64,000 nucleotides of DNA from Helianthus annuus (lineage: Eukaryota; Streptophyta; Magnoliopsida; Asterales; Asteraceae), in the NCBI RefSeq assembly GCF_002127325.2, contig NC_035436.2, forward strand, positions 18,424,205 through 18,488,204. The letters run 5' to 3'. Below the pieces are notes generated by a model. The model did no database searches, had not been told where the DNA came from, and saw nothing but the letters and a program-made list of their open reading frames with translations. Position numbers and translations under genes: made by a program. Position 1 is the first letter of the stretch. The number at the start of each line of letters is the position of its first letter. Of the stretch, positions 1 to 10,713 are shown piece by piece.

Positions 1-519
1 CTTCTCTTTAATCCCAGAAGAAATGGTTGAGTGGATAATCAAATCTAGTGCTTGGAAATCACACAAATCTGTAAATAAAGTAAGAAACAGTCCCTCGCCT
101 CATAAAGAGCATGGAGAATAACTAAAATCTCTTTTTTAATATAAAAACCACGAAAAGAAATTGCAATAAAATGGATGTAACTGGTGGTAAATGAAAGGCG
201 AAGTACGAACCAAAAACAATTAAAACAAACAAAAACCTAATTCCGGGTACTTACTCTTTGCCTCTTGTTGACAGTTTCTGCTACACGATCATGATGAAAC
301 AATTTATGCTATAATAAATCTGCATCAAAAAAAAAAAAAAAACATTACTTCAATTTTAGCAAATATCATAACCTCATCCTTAAGCGAAAAAGCAAATCGG
401 ATTTAGAAAAATGTAAACGCACATCTGGTTCGCATAAAATCCTAAATTTTTAACATATTTGACGGTTGCCTACACCAAGTGATTTGTTGATTTGTTCCAA
501 TTGCCTGCAATAGTTAAGG
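1..519. other. AT-rich flank, no gene recognised
   Basis: This is AT-rich sequence with an A-run near 329-344. No open reading frame, RNA gene or element end could be supported. It lies downstream, on the minus strand, of the DUF1664 gene relic and may include its 3' untranslated region or introns, but nothing in the sequence proves that. Confidence 0.5.
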
Positions 520-1760
520 TTTTAAATAATCCGAATAAAGTTGTAGGGAAAGATTGAGAGGAAGATTCAAGTACCAGTTAACATCCCCTGAATCCAAAAT
601 GTCAGGAATTTCATTAACGCCCTGAGAGACAAAAACATATAAAACCTTTAAGTAAAAATAAAAGTATTAATTTATTTTATACTTTTGAGCTTTGTGTAAC
701 CACAAGTCCACATGCATATTATAAATAAATAAAAACAATATTTATAAGTCGGAAGACCTCAAGTGCGATCATTCCTCCAGATGACAGAGAACCACCAACG
801 GACTTGCCAGCAAGCTTAAATTGAACCTATGTCCAATCATAAGTTCAGGTGTAATTGTAATTATTGTAATTACGATGACTTGATTCAACATAAGATACAG
901 AAATCAAACTACAACTGTGGTGAAGCTAAAAAGAACTAAGAGTACAACCTATGTGTTGCCAGAGATCATATTTCCCTCAAATTTGTTGCATAGATACTAC
1001 ACTCCACGCCTAGCAAATTCCTGTTTAAAGAACGCCCATCCTCAAAGTAAATAAATAAAATAAATGAAGATAGTGATGAATGATATTTCTTTCTAGATCA
1101 TGTAATGGATCATACATGGTAGTTGACGAACCTGCTTTTCTTCTAAAGTCATTATCTTTCCATCCTGCAGTCCAATGAAACTAATAAATTACATGACGTA
1201 AAATTTCAAAAACATGTGTCGAGAACGAAGAAAACTCACAATGCCAGAAACCATCTCTCTCAATGAATCTAAGTTATAGTCAAGTTGGTTAAGATCTCAC
1301 GAACATCAGTCACCTGTTTTAGATTTTCATCTAATTTGCATTTTTTTTCCAAATAACAGTTGCAATATTTTTTTGTAACATATTTACCTCGCTTTGAATT
1401 GATTTTGATATCTCCACTTGTTTATCCAGTTTCCCATCCAAGTTCTCTACCTTCTGAGTTAAATGCTTCTTTGCTGCCTAATTAATGGTAACAACAAAAA
1501 AACAACAAGAAACTTAAAAAAAATTAAAATTGATGATAAAAAGAGTAATCAAAATTGAGTACAAACTACAAACTTATAGCGATATCATCTGAAACTTGTT
1601 CTAAATTATTTTTCAAGCTTGAAACCTCATTTGTGATGTTACTCTTGGTCACAAACATGAGGTCTGGAAATTAAAGACCCTACAAAAACCTAATTAAGAT
1701 CGTCAGAAACATTAAGCGATGGAAATTATACCTGAAGAATTAGATAAACTTCTCCACCAT
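520..1760 (-). pseudogene. DUF1664-like coiled-coil gene relic, multi-exon, decayed
   Basis: Short minus-strand exon-like blocks separated by AT-rich introns match the order of the plant DUF1664 family (coiled-coil proteins of unknown function, often mislabelled bZIP). Approximate exons, in gene order, are 1574-1679 (contains FPDLMFVTKSN and NNLEQVSDDIA), 1388-1477 (AAKKHLTQKVENLDGKLDKQ), 1240-1313 (LDYNLDSLREMVSGI), 1132-1180 (GLQDGKIMTLEEKQ), 949-1020 (EFARRGV, then YLCNKF), 757-826 (QFKLAGKSVGGSLSSGGMIA) and about 520-621. Most boundaries have AG acceptors and GT donors. Damage seen: stop TAA at 1671-1673, stop TAG at 997-999 where the family usually has an aromatic residue, and an apparent one-base frameshift near 1295. 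The N-terminal part is missing or not recognised. The family assignment is from memory of the domain; the exon structure and stops are read directly. Confidence 0.6.
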
Positions 1761-2122
1761 TTGCATATCAATAACCGAAAAATAAATCAAAAAACAAATA
1801 TCGATAAACATCAACAATTTTTCAGAAAAAAATCGTCAATTCAAAACGAAATCAAACCTGGATGATCATTCAAACATGAATTGAAGATTCATTCGCCTTG
1901 TGAGAAGAAACATGTCTTCTGACACTATTAAAATCGTTGAATGCCTACACTCACAATTAATTTCACAACTCCCACAAATCTATATGCATATCAATGATTA
2001 GTTCCACAAATCTAAACATACATACATACATACATACATACATACATGGACAAAATGAAAAAACGAACTATAAAATATATTGTAGAATCAAAGAATTTTA
2101 AGAGTAAACATACATGGAGCAG
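1761..2122. other. AT-rich flank between gene relic and element A
   Basis: No coding sequence was found. A possible further exon of the DUF1664 relic near 1731-1760 could not be confirmed. The stretch includes a CATA microsatellite and ends at the left border of element A, whose LTR begins TGACGTGC at 2123. The five bases before it (2118-2122, AGCAG) would be A's target duplication, but the other end lies outside the window. Confidence 0.4.
2016..2047 (+). repeat. (CATA)n microsatellite
   Basis: About eight uninterrupted copies of a CATA tetranucleotide lie just outside the left border of element A. Confidence 0.9.
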
Positions 2123-2184
2123 TGACGTGCATGATCGTATATATATTTATTTACAGTATCTTCACATGCGACGAAATGTGTTTT
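2123..2184 (-). repeat. Element A 3' LTR, first piece (before insertion B)
   Basis: The first 62 bases, starting TGACGTGCATG, match the start of A's right LTR at 51240. Element B enters after the GTTTT at 2180-2184, and the LTR resumes at 19383 after a second GTTTT at 19378-19382. Confidence 0.92.
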
Positions 2185-2862
2185 TGTAGGTCCCTCGGAG
2201 GTTGAGGTTAAACCTTATCCTTGTTATGTTTAACACTCTAGCAAGTGCGGAATCCAAGCTAGAGTGCAAACCGATAGTTTAGATGAAAGCACAAGTTACA
2301 AAGAGAAAGAGTAGACACGCAATATATCAAAGTTTTCTCTTGTATTTCAGTGGACACGGTTACAGCCCTTGACCAAACTAAAATGCTCTCTACAAGACCT
2401 TGGTTCACTCACATGCACTATCAACAACACTTGTAAGACTTCTGTGAACTGAACCCATACATGGGTATATATACCCGAAACAGACTACATGCTCGAAGGA
2501 TATGGAGTTCTGGTCGAAGGATCATCTATCGACCAGAATATCTACCGAAAGATTCCGAAGGATCCAGACATACCTCGAAGGATGATGTATCCTTCGAGGT
2601 CCATATGAATCCATCGAAGGTTTGTCTTTCGAGGTCATCGAAGGATACAAACCATCCTTCGATGACATCCTTCGAAGCATAACAATCTTACACACTAAGT
2701 GTTGACTGTTTGGCCAAGTCAAACCAGGAGGATGGTTGACTTGGTCAAACATACAGTCAAACACATATACAAATCAAACACAAGACGTAAACAAGACTAA
2801 CAAAAGACATCGTTTATAACATTACAAAATACAGACAAAGTACAGACACAAGTGCACCAACA
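2185..2862 (-). repeat. Element B 3' LTR
   Basis: 678 bases, starting TGTAGGTCCC and ending GCACCAACA on the plus strand. It carries a cluster of TCGAAGGAT/ATCCTTCGA words at 2485-2680 and a TATATATA box near 2467-2475 that would serve minus-strand transcription. Its partner is at 18700-19377. Confidence 0.95.
2485..2680. repeat. TCGAAGGAT palindromic-word cluster in element B LTR
   Basis: About a dozen copies or near-copies of TCGAAGGAT and its complement occur in under 200 bases, at irregular spacing and in both orientations. Neighbouring half-sites can form ATCCTTCGA...TCGAAGGAT inverted pairs. The same word recurs at 6534-6790, 7405-7750 and 18999-19197. Confidence 0.88.
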
Positions 2863-2876
2863 AACTCCCCCTTGGC
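2863..2876 (-). other. Element B polypurine tract
   Basis: On the minus strand this reads as a purine-rich stretch containing AAGGGGGAG, directly before the 3' LTR. This is where plus-strand DNA synthesis would be primed. Confidence 0.85.
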
Positions 2877-2903
2877 TGTAGCTTTGTCTCGGTCTTCGTG
2901 TCT

Positions 2904-3644
2904 TTAAGTCTCGGACGTCCTTTCCACTGTCAAATGATGCGATGACCATGCACTTCCTGCGTTGACCAGGAGATTGAAGCAGTACAAGGCCTTCTTTTGA
3001 AACTTCATTGCTTGATCCCGATCCCGAACCAAGTAGTTTATCTCATGATCCTTCAGAACAATAATATCCGATCTGGACATGTTAGTAATCCACATCGGAT
3101 CTATTATTCTAAAGTTCTCCTGACTAACTCTGAATAGGATCACGGCTTCACCAGTATCCGCGTCATAGACCCAGCAACGAAAATTTCCTAGAAAGTCAGT
3201 CTTCATCTTCAGCAAAGGTATCTTCTTCATCACTTTTGGAGGATCATACACCAAACGATAGCGAGCAGTGTTTGTTTCTGGATCAAGTGTAAATCTGATC
3301 TGCTCGTATCTGGGAAACTGTGGCTTGTATAGAGGATCCTTCCAACCCCTTCTCCTTTCCAACCTGATTTTCTTAGCAAACAGATCCACCATCTTTTCTT
3401 CGTCTCGATTGATAACGTCTAGTTGAGCTAACACTGCAGCATCATAGTACGGAAGTGAGAGAATACTGAGAAGAGTTCTGAAATACTGAAGACCATTTTC
3501 TCGTTTCACGACCATGCAGTGAAGGTCCTTAACGAACATCCAACTAATAATGCGACCTCGAGCCCGATTCTTTTCCAGACTCATATAGTTAACCTGATCC
3601 AACGGAGCGAGCGGAGGAGGATTCCTAGCAAGGAAATCCGCTCG
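2904..3644 (-). pseudogene. Element B env-like ORF, C-terminal part
   Basis: This continues in frame after an opal TGA at 3645-3647 and ends at 2904. It encodes a basic, hydrophilic domain (MSLEKNRARGRIISWMFVKD near its start) with no transmembrane segment or zinc finger that I recognise. It is the last third of the extra ORF that SIRE-type elements carry after pol, called env-like by position. Only about 40 bases separate it from the PPT. The first ATG is at 3602, but the codons back to the TGA stay open and look like coding sequence, so I read this as one original ORF broken by stops. Confidence 0.7.
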
Positions 3645-4556
3645 TCATTCATTCACTGTCTTCTCACGGTTTTCTTGAGCTGTCGGAGAATCTGAAGAGA
3701 GATTGGCAAACTCTGCAGTCTTTTCTGCCACAAAATCATCATCAAGAGCATTAACCTCCGCATTGTCTTTCCCAACATATACAGGACGTTCAGGATCCGA
3801 ACCGATGAAGATTTCATCAATGGAAGAGAAATCGGTTTGGTCCTGTTCCAACGGAGTAGCATCAATCATACTCACAGCAACATCATCTAATTCTGTCAGA
3901 GCCAGTATCTGTTCATCAGACATTTCAGTAACATGTTCTCCCTCTTCTAACAGTTCACCCGTAACTGGATGATACTGAAGAGCACCTGAGGATTCAGGGA
4001 GTTCTGCAAACATTTCTGCTTCCAGACTAACATGCTCAAGCCCTGTAGAAGTTCCCAGAGTTTCTGTCTGCTCAGATGGGCCAGTAGTAGCTGTGGAAGG
4101 AGCAGTAGGAGCATCTTGAGATGTACCAGACCCACCTGCAGCCCCGGATGCAGTTGCACCGGAACCTGAGGCAGCTGGTTGATCCGGATTTGCTGCATCA
4201 TCATCCTTGTCATCCTCACGTCTTGAGGGAACAATGCCTAAGGCATTGCACCTTTCACTCCACAGTGTACCCACTTTCTGATTAGTCTTCTTGAAGTTTG
4301 CGAACACAGGCTTGAAGCTTTCTAATAATCGATCATCGCGATTTTTATAGCGCTCTGACAGCTCTTCATGCCTCTGCCTTAGTGCTTTAGCCTCATTCTC
4401 CAACACAGTACTTTGCCTTTTCATTATTTCAACCTCCCTGTCTCGAGCCCTGTTCGCTTCCTTTAACCTTTCAATTTCCTCGGCCTGTTCCTTAATCTTA
4501 ATATTCTGAGCATTAACAATTGAACACAGCGTGTTGTGTGCCACCACATCTTGTTT
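3645..4556 (-). pseudogene. Element B env-like ORF, central coiled-coil and acidic part
   Basis: About 300 codons lie between two in-frame TGA codons (4557-4559 upstream, 3645-3647 at its end). The start is rich in heptad-like charged residues (IKIKEQAEEIERLKEANRAR), predicting a coiled coil of about 75 residues. It is followed by a Ser/Gly/Ala/Thr-rich linker and an acidic C-terminal half. Coiled coils in the extra ORF are typical of SIRE env-like proteins. The usual ATG is absent because the piece is internal to a longer reading frame. Its function is unknown. Confidence 0.7.
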
Positions 4557-5741
4557 TCACTGCACACGATACTCTTCAATTGTTCTTGTATGCCGACCAA
4601 CTATGGAACCCAATTCACTCATTTGTTCAATCAGGAATTGAATCTTTTCAGATTCAGATAAACCAGACAAAGTCTCTGCCAGAGTCGGTCGCGAAGGCTC
4701 AGGTCCTGAGGAGCCAGACTGACCAGCCTGACCAGAAGCACCTGTAGGACCAGTAATAACAAGAGTAGGTCGGGCATGTGTACCTGAGGCGGGAGTTGCA
4801 GGCGGCTGTTGATCAACAGTCACCGTGCGCGTCCCAGAGGACCTCTGAGGAGAAGACATCAGCTCCAGCGTCTCTGATGCAGTCAGTTGATCACTAACAG
4901 GAGGAAGCTGTTGCTCAGGAGCAGATGAAGGCTGAATAGAAACTGGAATAGAGGAATCACCAGCAGTTTTCTTTGATGAACGAACACCCTGTCTTTTTGC
5001 TTTCCTCTTTCTAACAAAACCCGGAGAAGTAAGGATATAATCCTCATCCCTGTCAGATTCTCCAGTTCTAACCGTCTTTTCTATTCGCTCAAAACGAGGA
5101 TTCCCGCGACTATCATAGACCTTTTTCATTCCTGGAGGAGGAGGATTATCGTCCTCAGAAGATGAACCATCGTCACCAGAACCTCCTTCCTCTTCAGAAG
5201 ACGAACTACGATCATCCGCTTGTCTCCTCGGCTCATCTACCTTTCCTTTGCCTTTGTCAGTCGCAACAGTACCTGACTGACTCGCAGGATCACCATCTCC
5301 ACCTGCACTACCACCTGTTTCAACAACCACAGTACCACCATCACCACCTGCACCAATACGAGTATCAGGATCGACAAACTCTCCCTGAACTTCTTCAGCA
5401 GCAACATTAACATCAACATCAACACGTGCTGCAGCACCAGAACTGCCAGCAGACTTCCTTGTTGCTTTGATTCCATGTTTAGCCCCGAGCTGCGTGTCAG
5501 CCAAAGCGATCAACCTTGGCTCTTCATTATCAGAATCAATCACTTCTCGACGCCATCTGTTGTTCTGCGGTGCCTCGTAGTTAGGAACATCGAGATGACC
5601 AATAAGTTTCCTAATTGGATCCGATTCCTTATAGGCGGACATGGACTTGAATATCAGCAGAGTACGCTCATTCATTGGATTAACAGGTAGAACATCTGCT
5701 TCAGCCTTTGGAAGATCAGGAATCTGATCGTCAATTATCAT
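4557..5741 (-). pseudogene. Element B env-like ORF, linker part
   Basis: 394 codons starting MIIDDQIPDLPK and ending in TGA at 4557-4559. The first about 70 residues continue the folded domain of the preceding ORF (NERTLLIFKSMSAY). The rest is low-complexity: Gly/Val-rich, Ser/Glu/Asp-rich, then Pro/Thr/Ser-rich, with a basic patch near RKRKAKRQG that could be a nuclear localisation signal. Its start overlaps the end of the upstream ORF by four bases in a different frame, so the two were probably one protein before a one-base shift. No membrane-spanning segment is visible, which argues against a true envelope glycoprotein. Confidence 0.7.
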
Positions 5742-6424
5742 CTGCAGAAATCTTGATATAACCAGAATTTGGTAGATGTTCGCTGTGTTGCTGACGGGAG
5801 TGGCCTTCGAGCGTTTTCCTTCAGATTGTCGAAGATATAGCGAGATATGTTGAACGGCTTGTTCAGAATCAAGGCCGTAAACAATCCAGTTAAATCAATC
5901 GGTGACATATCATATCCAGAACGCTTGTTGCTCAGGCAATGAATAAGGATATGCAACAAGAACTTGTACCGAAGCGGCATATACTTCTTGTTGATCTGAT
6001 TAGCAAGAACGTTGTCGCTGTACCGAAGCCTCATCAGTAAGCCCCGCTGACATTGTAAATCAATAGAAATAGGATCTTCTGGTTGATCTCCAAGCTGCAG
6101 ACGTGCTCTGATCGTGTTCTCTGTAATAACCACGGGTCTTCCAGCAACTGATCCATTAATCACTTCCTTATTCTCCACAGTTTCAACCACAGCTGAACTC
6201 CAAAACTCCTTGATGTGCGACTGATAGGCAATGTGCTGTGTTGTGATAGCATAATTGATACGAGCACGATGAAGGTACTCCATAATTCCAGTAAATTCCG
6301 GACTGATCTTGCCTTCCGGTTGTAAATAAGCAGCCATGTTATGTCTAGATTCAGACATAGATTCAACCTCAGATTTCTCCTTCTTTGTTGGCTTTGCCCG
6401 TTCCTTTCTCACTTTCGGTGCCAT
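5738..6424 (-). pseudogene. Element B env-like ORF, N-terminal domain
   Basis: 228 codons with a good ATG at 6424 (MAPKVRKERAKPTKKEK, a basic N-terminus). The following domain, with INYAITTQHIAYQSHIKEFW and LRYKFLLHILIHCLSNKRSG, resembles the conserved N-terminal region of extra ORFs that follow pol in Asteraceae copia elements. It ends at a stop that overlaps the next ORF's ATG. It is flanked upstream by palindromic-word clusters (6534-6790, 7405-7750). Its function is not established. The basic tail suggests nucleic-acid or nuclear association, but that is inference. Confidence 0.72.
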
Positions 6425-6533
6425 TTCTGTTCATCAAACATAGACACGTAATAAGAAAAAGTCAAACAGTCAACAAGGAATTCCACACTTAGAAAATTTT
6501 CAATTTCTTGAAAAATTACTAAGTGTTGAATCC

Positions 6534-6790
6534 TCGAAGGATGCCTTTTATCCATCGAAGGATTGAAACATGGCTCGAAGGATTACAGATGGTTCGAAAG
6601 ATGTCACTTTCCTCGAAGGATGACAACCTTATCGAAAGATCATCTTTCGAAGAATCAAGAATTTGAAAGATGTCTTGATCATTCGAAGGTTTGATCAATA
6701 GAAGGACTATCCTTCGAGAAATCTAACATCTTTCGAGTCTCAGATCGAAAGATGTTGTGAAGCACATCTTTCTAGGTGAGAGTCCAACAT
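6534..6790. repeat. TCGAAGGAT/TCGAAAGAT word cluster upstream of env-like ORF (1)
   Basis: At least ten copies of TCGAAGGAT or TCGAAAGAT and complements occur in about 250 bases, immediately upstream of the env-like ORF in its transcription direction. The word family matches the LTR cluster at 2485-2680, and the spacing is irregular. Confidence 0.85.
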
Positions 6791-7404
6791 CCTTCGTTTT
6801 GAATTCAGGCAACACTGTTCATCGGCAAAATTTTCCGGCGGGGTTTAAGTTAAGTTCCAGTGATGGTTTTAAATGTTGTTTCTGGTCAATTTTAAAGCGG
6901 TTTTAAGTGTGTTTTAGATCAGATAACAACAACATCAAATCCATTCAAAACACCAACATCTAAACAACCCAAACTCTAATTCATAACCCGGATGATAAAT
7001 ACAGACCAAAACCCAAACATGTCTTGTTTACCCAACCCAAAACCCTTGATATCAAAAATTCAAACATATCATGTTTCATCCGAACAATCTGATCATCATC
7101 AAAAACTTAACCCTATGCTATCAATATTAACACATTATATGAACACATTTCATCCATGATTTACACAAACCTAAAACAAGAACAAAACAGTGTAATATAA
7201 CATGATCAATTGAAGATTTCATAAAGTTGTTGTTTGAGTTAATGTTTGTTATGAAAAGCATGATCATCCTACCGTGTTTGTTATAAGAATCCTGATCTTA
7301 ACAAGTTTTGAAAAATTTTGGCAGAGGTTCGGAATGATGAGAGGGTTTTGTGAGATGAATTTTAAAACTGTTAAGTGCAAATGAAGAAGATGACCCTTTT
7401 ATAC

Positions 7405-7750
7405 CCTGACCTCGAAAGTCCAACCGTCTCGAAAGTCCAACCGTCTCGAAAGATACATGACCTTTCGAAAGATGTAAAAGTGTCTCGAAAGATCACCCTT
7501 GGATCGAAGGATCCATATTTGGCTCGAAAGATCCAGATATTTGAAGGATCTGGATCGAAGGATACCAGATATTTTTGGAATCCTTGAAAGATATCTTTCG
7601 ACCATTACCATCTTTCAACAAGGTCTGATCAGCTCGAAAGATCAATTTGGTCAAATCCTTCGTTGACCAAATCATCTTTCGACTGAGATGATTGACTTTC
7701 GTTGACTTTCTTGACCATCTGATCTTTCGAGGGCCATTGCTTCCTCGAAG
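7405..7750. repeat. TCGAAAGAT/TCGAAGGAT word cluster upstream of env-like ORF (2)
   Basis: This is a second dense cluster, mostly of the TCGAAAGAT variant, with a few inverted copies near 7595-7690. Translations across it give repetitive peptides that are artefacts of the words rather than genes. Confidence 0.85.
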
Positions 7751-9130
7751 GATCAGATTTCCACCAACACTTTGGATTTTTGGGATTTTTCAATTCAAAC
7801 CCTTCAAATTTTGGAGGTTTTTCAGAAATGACCATTTTGAAAAGTTGTCCGTTATGAAGTTCTGCAAAGGTTAGTTTTATGAAGTATATCGGCTTGTCAG
7901 GTATTGGATCGAGCACCAACATCAGTTAATCAAAAATAACATTAAATTGAAAATCTTTTTGGATTTTGTGGTTTGATAAAATAAAAGGCAACAATTTTAA
8001 TATCCTTTGAATGTTATCAAACGACATCACTGCTAATGTCGTGCTGATATGCACCAAACGACAAAACTGTTTAAAATAAAGCAGTAAATAAATATGTACA
8101 AACACAACAATATTTTTGCGAGTTTCTGGCGAAGAGAATCATATCAGCTTGCGGTCTTTTGTCAAAACACATTTCCTTTTAAAATTCTTTTACAGAAGTT
8201 GATAAGTATTCTACCACAATTACCGATATTGTTATCCACTTAAACTCAACAATCAAGTGTAATCATAATACAATGAGATACGTTTAAGGTATGATTTATA
8301 CTTACCGACCGGTGTTCATCCACTCACGACACATTCCCGTATCAAGGTACGCACGAGAGTTCATCATACTGGGGAGTATACCATTATCATCCGTTTTTAA
8401 CGTATATATATACAATGTGAACAAGTCACTTATTTGAGTTTGAAAACAAGCCCTATGTGATAGAATCACTTATTGATGAGGAACTTGATTTTCGATGCAT
8501 GAGGGCACAGGAGCAAGTCCGTGAACAGGTCAGTACTTCCGTACAGCAGAGAGACGAACTTGACTCCCGGATGAATGTGATATTTTATCACTTATTTTGT
8601 ATGGACATGTGATTGTTTATCACTTATTGAGGTCGAATGCAATATGAATTATGTACACGTATGTATGGTATCATGGAAGAACTTAGACTTTGTCTTTTAT
8701 AGAAACAACCATGATACCCAGCTGATAAACAGCATAAACCCCGAATATCTCAGAACCTCGGCAATCTATCAAACGAAATTTCGGTACCAAGACCATATGC
8801 CAATGAGCGGTTCCCACGTGGTTTTCAGTCTGTTATGTTTATATCTCCTGCATACTTTAACATGATCGTGAGTCTACCAGTACATCATTAGTAAAGCTAC
8901 TTATCATTTTCTTTTCCTTTTGATTTTTAGAAACATGTTTCAACCGACCTCTGATGTAATATCACTTTCTCTTATATTACCAAGAAACTCATTTTTGATT
9001 TTCTATTTGTGACACTCGAGGTTTTTCCGAACGAACACCTTGTAATATTTTGTGTATATAAATATTATTAAATGGAAACGTGATCTTTATTTGCTTAATG
9101 TGTGTTGAATGTACGTGAGTCGAGACCATG

Positions 9131-9154
9131 ACTCGCAACCGGGCGGTTGCGAGT
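9131..9154. repeat. Perfect inverted pair of the element C word
   Basis: ACTCGCAACC and GGTTGCGAGT are separated by four bases, a perfect 10-bp-arm hairpin just upstream of the likely TATA box. An identical copy is at 16100-16123. The same word forms the larger array at 9964-10205. Confidence 0.9.
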
Positions 9155-9212
9155 GGGCCTTTGGGCCGTAACCGGTTTGGGCCGAAACCCCAAGCCCAAC
9201 CCGAAACATCCC

Positions 9213-9229
9213 TTGGTATATATACCCCA
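9213..9229 (+). promoter_or_regulatory. Likely TATA box of element C LTR
   Basis: TGGTATATATACCCC is followed after about 30 bases by a C/A-rich stretch typical of a plant start site and leader. The matching copy in the 3' LTR is at 16182-16198. The assignment is by sequence and position only. Confidence 0.55.
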
Positions 9230-9963
9230 TCTTTCCCCACTTTCCCTCATTTCATACACAACACACAAACACACTTCTACTATTTTTCTCTCAACTAGAA
9301 ACCCTCAACAACACACCCCAATCCCTTTCAATTTTCGGTTCAAGCAAGGATCCCAGACAAGGACTCGGTCAAGACCACTAACTCGGACACTCCATCTTCT
9401 CGGTTCTTTTCCTTGTTTACGGCTTCTTCTTCTCAAACCGGTTAGTGTTCTATTTTGTGTGTAGAAATTATGTGTGATAAATGAACTAGAAATGTTTGGT
9501 TAGAAACAAGATGCATGATTCTTAGGTTGGTTTGTAAAGCTTGACAATATGTGGTAACATGTTTAAAAATGGTTAGAAAATGGTAGTCTAAGAGTATTCA
9601 TGGCTAACCAATCTATGCTTCATTGTCCTTGCAAAATGATGTTGTTAAATATGAGATTTCGGCTACAAACATGTGTGTTTCTTGTTCTTGCATGATGATC
9701 TTGCTAGAAATATGTGATTTTCGGTTCATAAATGTGTGTTTATGTTGGCATGAAAACCCTAGAAAATGATGAACATAAGATGAACTTGTTTGAATATGAC
9801 TTGAAGATGTAAAAATGGCAAAGTTTGATCTATTTTCATTGCTGGTCAGTTTAGGAAAAGTGTTAGTGAAACCTTATTGGTTGTTTCCTAATCTGGGTCT
9901 GAATACATGGTACAATTTCGGACTGTTGCATCTGCATCATCACGTGTACGTGAAAGGGACAGC

Positions 9964-10205
9964 TTACGACTCGCAACCGCGTCGTTGCGACTCGCAACCA
10001 AGGCAAGACAACTCGAGACCACGTAGTTGCGACTCGCAACCACAGCATGACTACTCGAAACCACGAGATTGCGACTCGAAATCACGCCGTTGCGACTCGC
10101 AACCAAAACATGATGACTCGAGACCACGGTTACGACTCGTAACCACAGCGTGACAAGCCGAGACCACCTGGTTGCGACTCGAGACCAGCTGGTTGCGAGT
10201 GGGCT
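9964..10205. repeat. GACTCGCAACC/GGTTGCGACTC word array in element C LTR
   Basis: About a dozen variants of GACTCGCAACC, GACTCGAGACC and the complement GGTTGCGACTC occur in about 240 bases. The spacing is near-regular (roughly 18-22 bases) over part of the array. Many units pair as GGTTGCGACTCGCAACC-type palindromes. Open frames across it (for example 9815-10153) translate to Ser/Arg/Asp/Gln repeats and are not genes. An identical copy lies at 16933-17174. Confidence 0.9.
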
Positions 10206-10515
10206 GTCCATTCTGGTTATTGGGCCATTCTGTGTTAACTTGGGCTATCTGTTAAATGAACTATGTGTTGCTGTTGACTGCTTAATTATTTAGGCCGGCC
10301 CATTAACCCACTGTTTACTTATATGCTTGATACATGTTAGTTATGTGTAAGTTTTACGTGAATACTTGTATACCGAACCTGACCTATACCGGTAACCATG
10401 TTAGGACGTGGTGACCAACGTGATTGACAAGTAACCTAAACCTACCGAGCAACCCAAGGTGAGTTCACAACTTAAAAGCATGCGTCCCGGTGGTTTGGGA
10501 CACGAGACCAACAAC

Positions 10516-10713
10516 CCTATCCCCTGGTAAAAGGGGATACCATTTACATACTTTCCCTGGTTATTGGGAACAAAACTTACTTTTCCTTCCCTGATATTGG
10601 GAAACCTTTTGGACAATCCTACCCCCTGGTAAAAGGGGATACCATTTACATACCTTCCCTAGTTATTGGGAACAAAACTTACTTTTCCTTCCCGGGTATT
10701 GGGAAACCTTTTG
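10516..10713. repeat. 102-base tandem duplication in element C LTR
   Basis: Two head-to-tail units, starting CCTATCCCCTGG at 10516 and CCTACCCCCTGG at 10618, have few differences. Each contains small inverted motifs such as CCCTGGTAAAAGGGG and TTCCCTGGTTATTGGGAA. An identical duplicate is in the 3' LTR at 17485-17682. Confidence 0.88.

Larger units (their letters stand above)
6425..9002 (-). other. Element B non-coding leader, left of insertion C
   Basis: 2.6 kb lie between the env-like ORF and insertion C. No gag, protease, integrase, RT or RNase H remnant was found in any frame. The part next to the ORF (6534-7750) is rich in TCGAAGGAT/TCGAAAGAT words. The part at 8150-9002 is AT-rich and repeats phrases such as TATCACTTATT. 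I read it as leader or inter-ORF sequence left after loss of gag-pol. Confidence 0.6.

Noticed and set aside
4520..5690. Plus-strand frames opposite element B's env-like ORF
   Set aside because: Shadow frames of a real minus-strand coding region, with low-complexity content and no motifs.
2904..6424. True viral-type envelope glycoprotein in element B
   Set aside because: No signal peptide, cysteine-rich ectodomain or transmembrane helix is visible. The env-like name reflects position after the missing pol only.
9815..10153. 112-codon frame with Ser-Gln-Pro-Arg repeats, and antisense partners
   Set aside because: It is the translation of the GACTCGCAACC word array in element C's LTR and recurs identically at 16784-17122. 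No domain or gene context.
9964..10205. Possible CRISPR-like array (short repeats, near-even spacing)
   Set aside because: Repeats vary, occur in both orientations, sit inside a plant LTR, and have no cas genes.
10455..10475. AAGGTGAGT-type splice donor in element C's LTR leader
   Set aside because: It fits a donor consensus and similar sites occur in other Tekay-type LTRs, but I cannot identify an acceptor or transcript, so it is not annotated as an intron.
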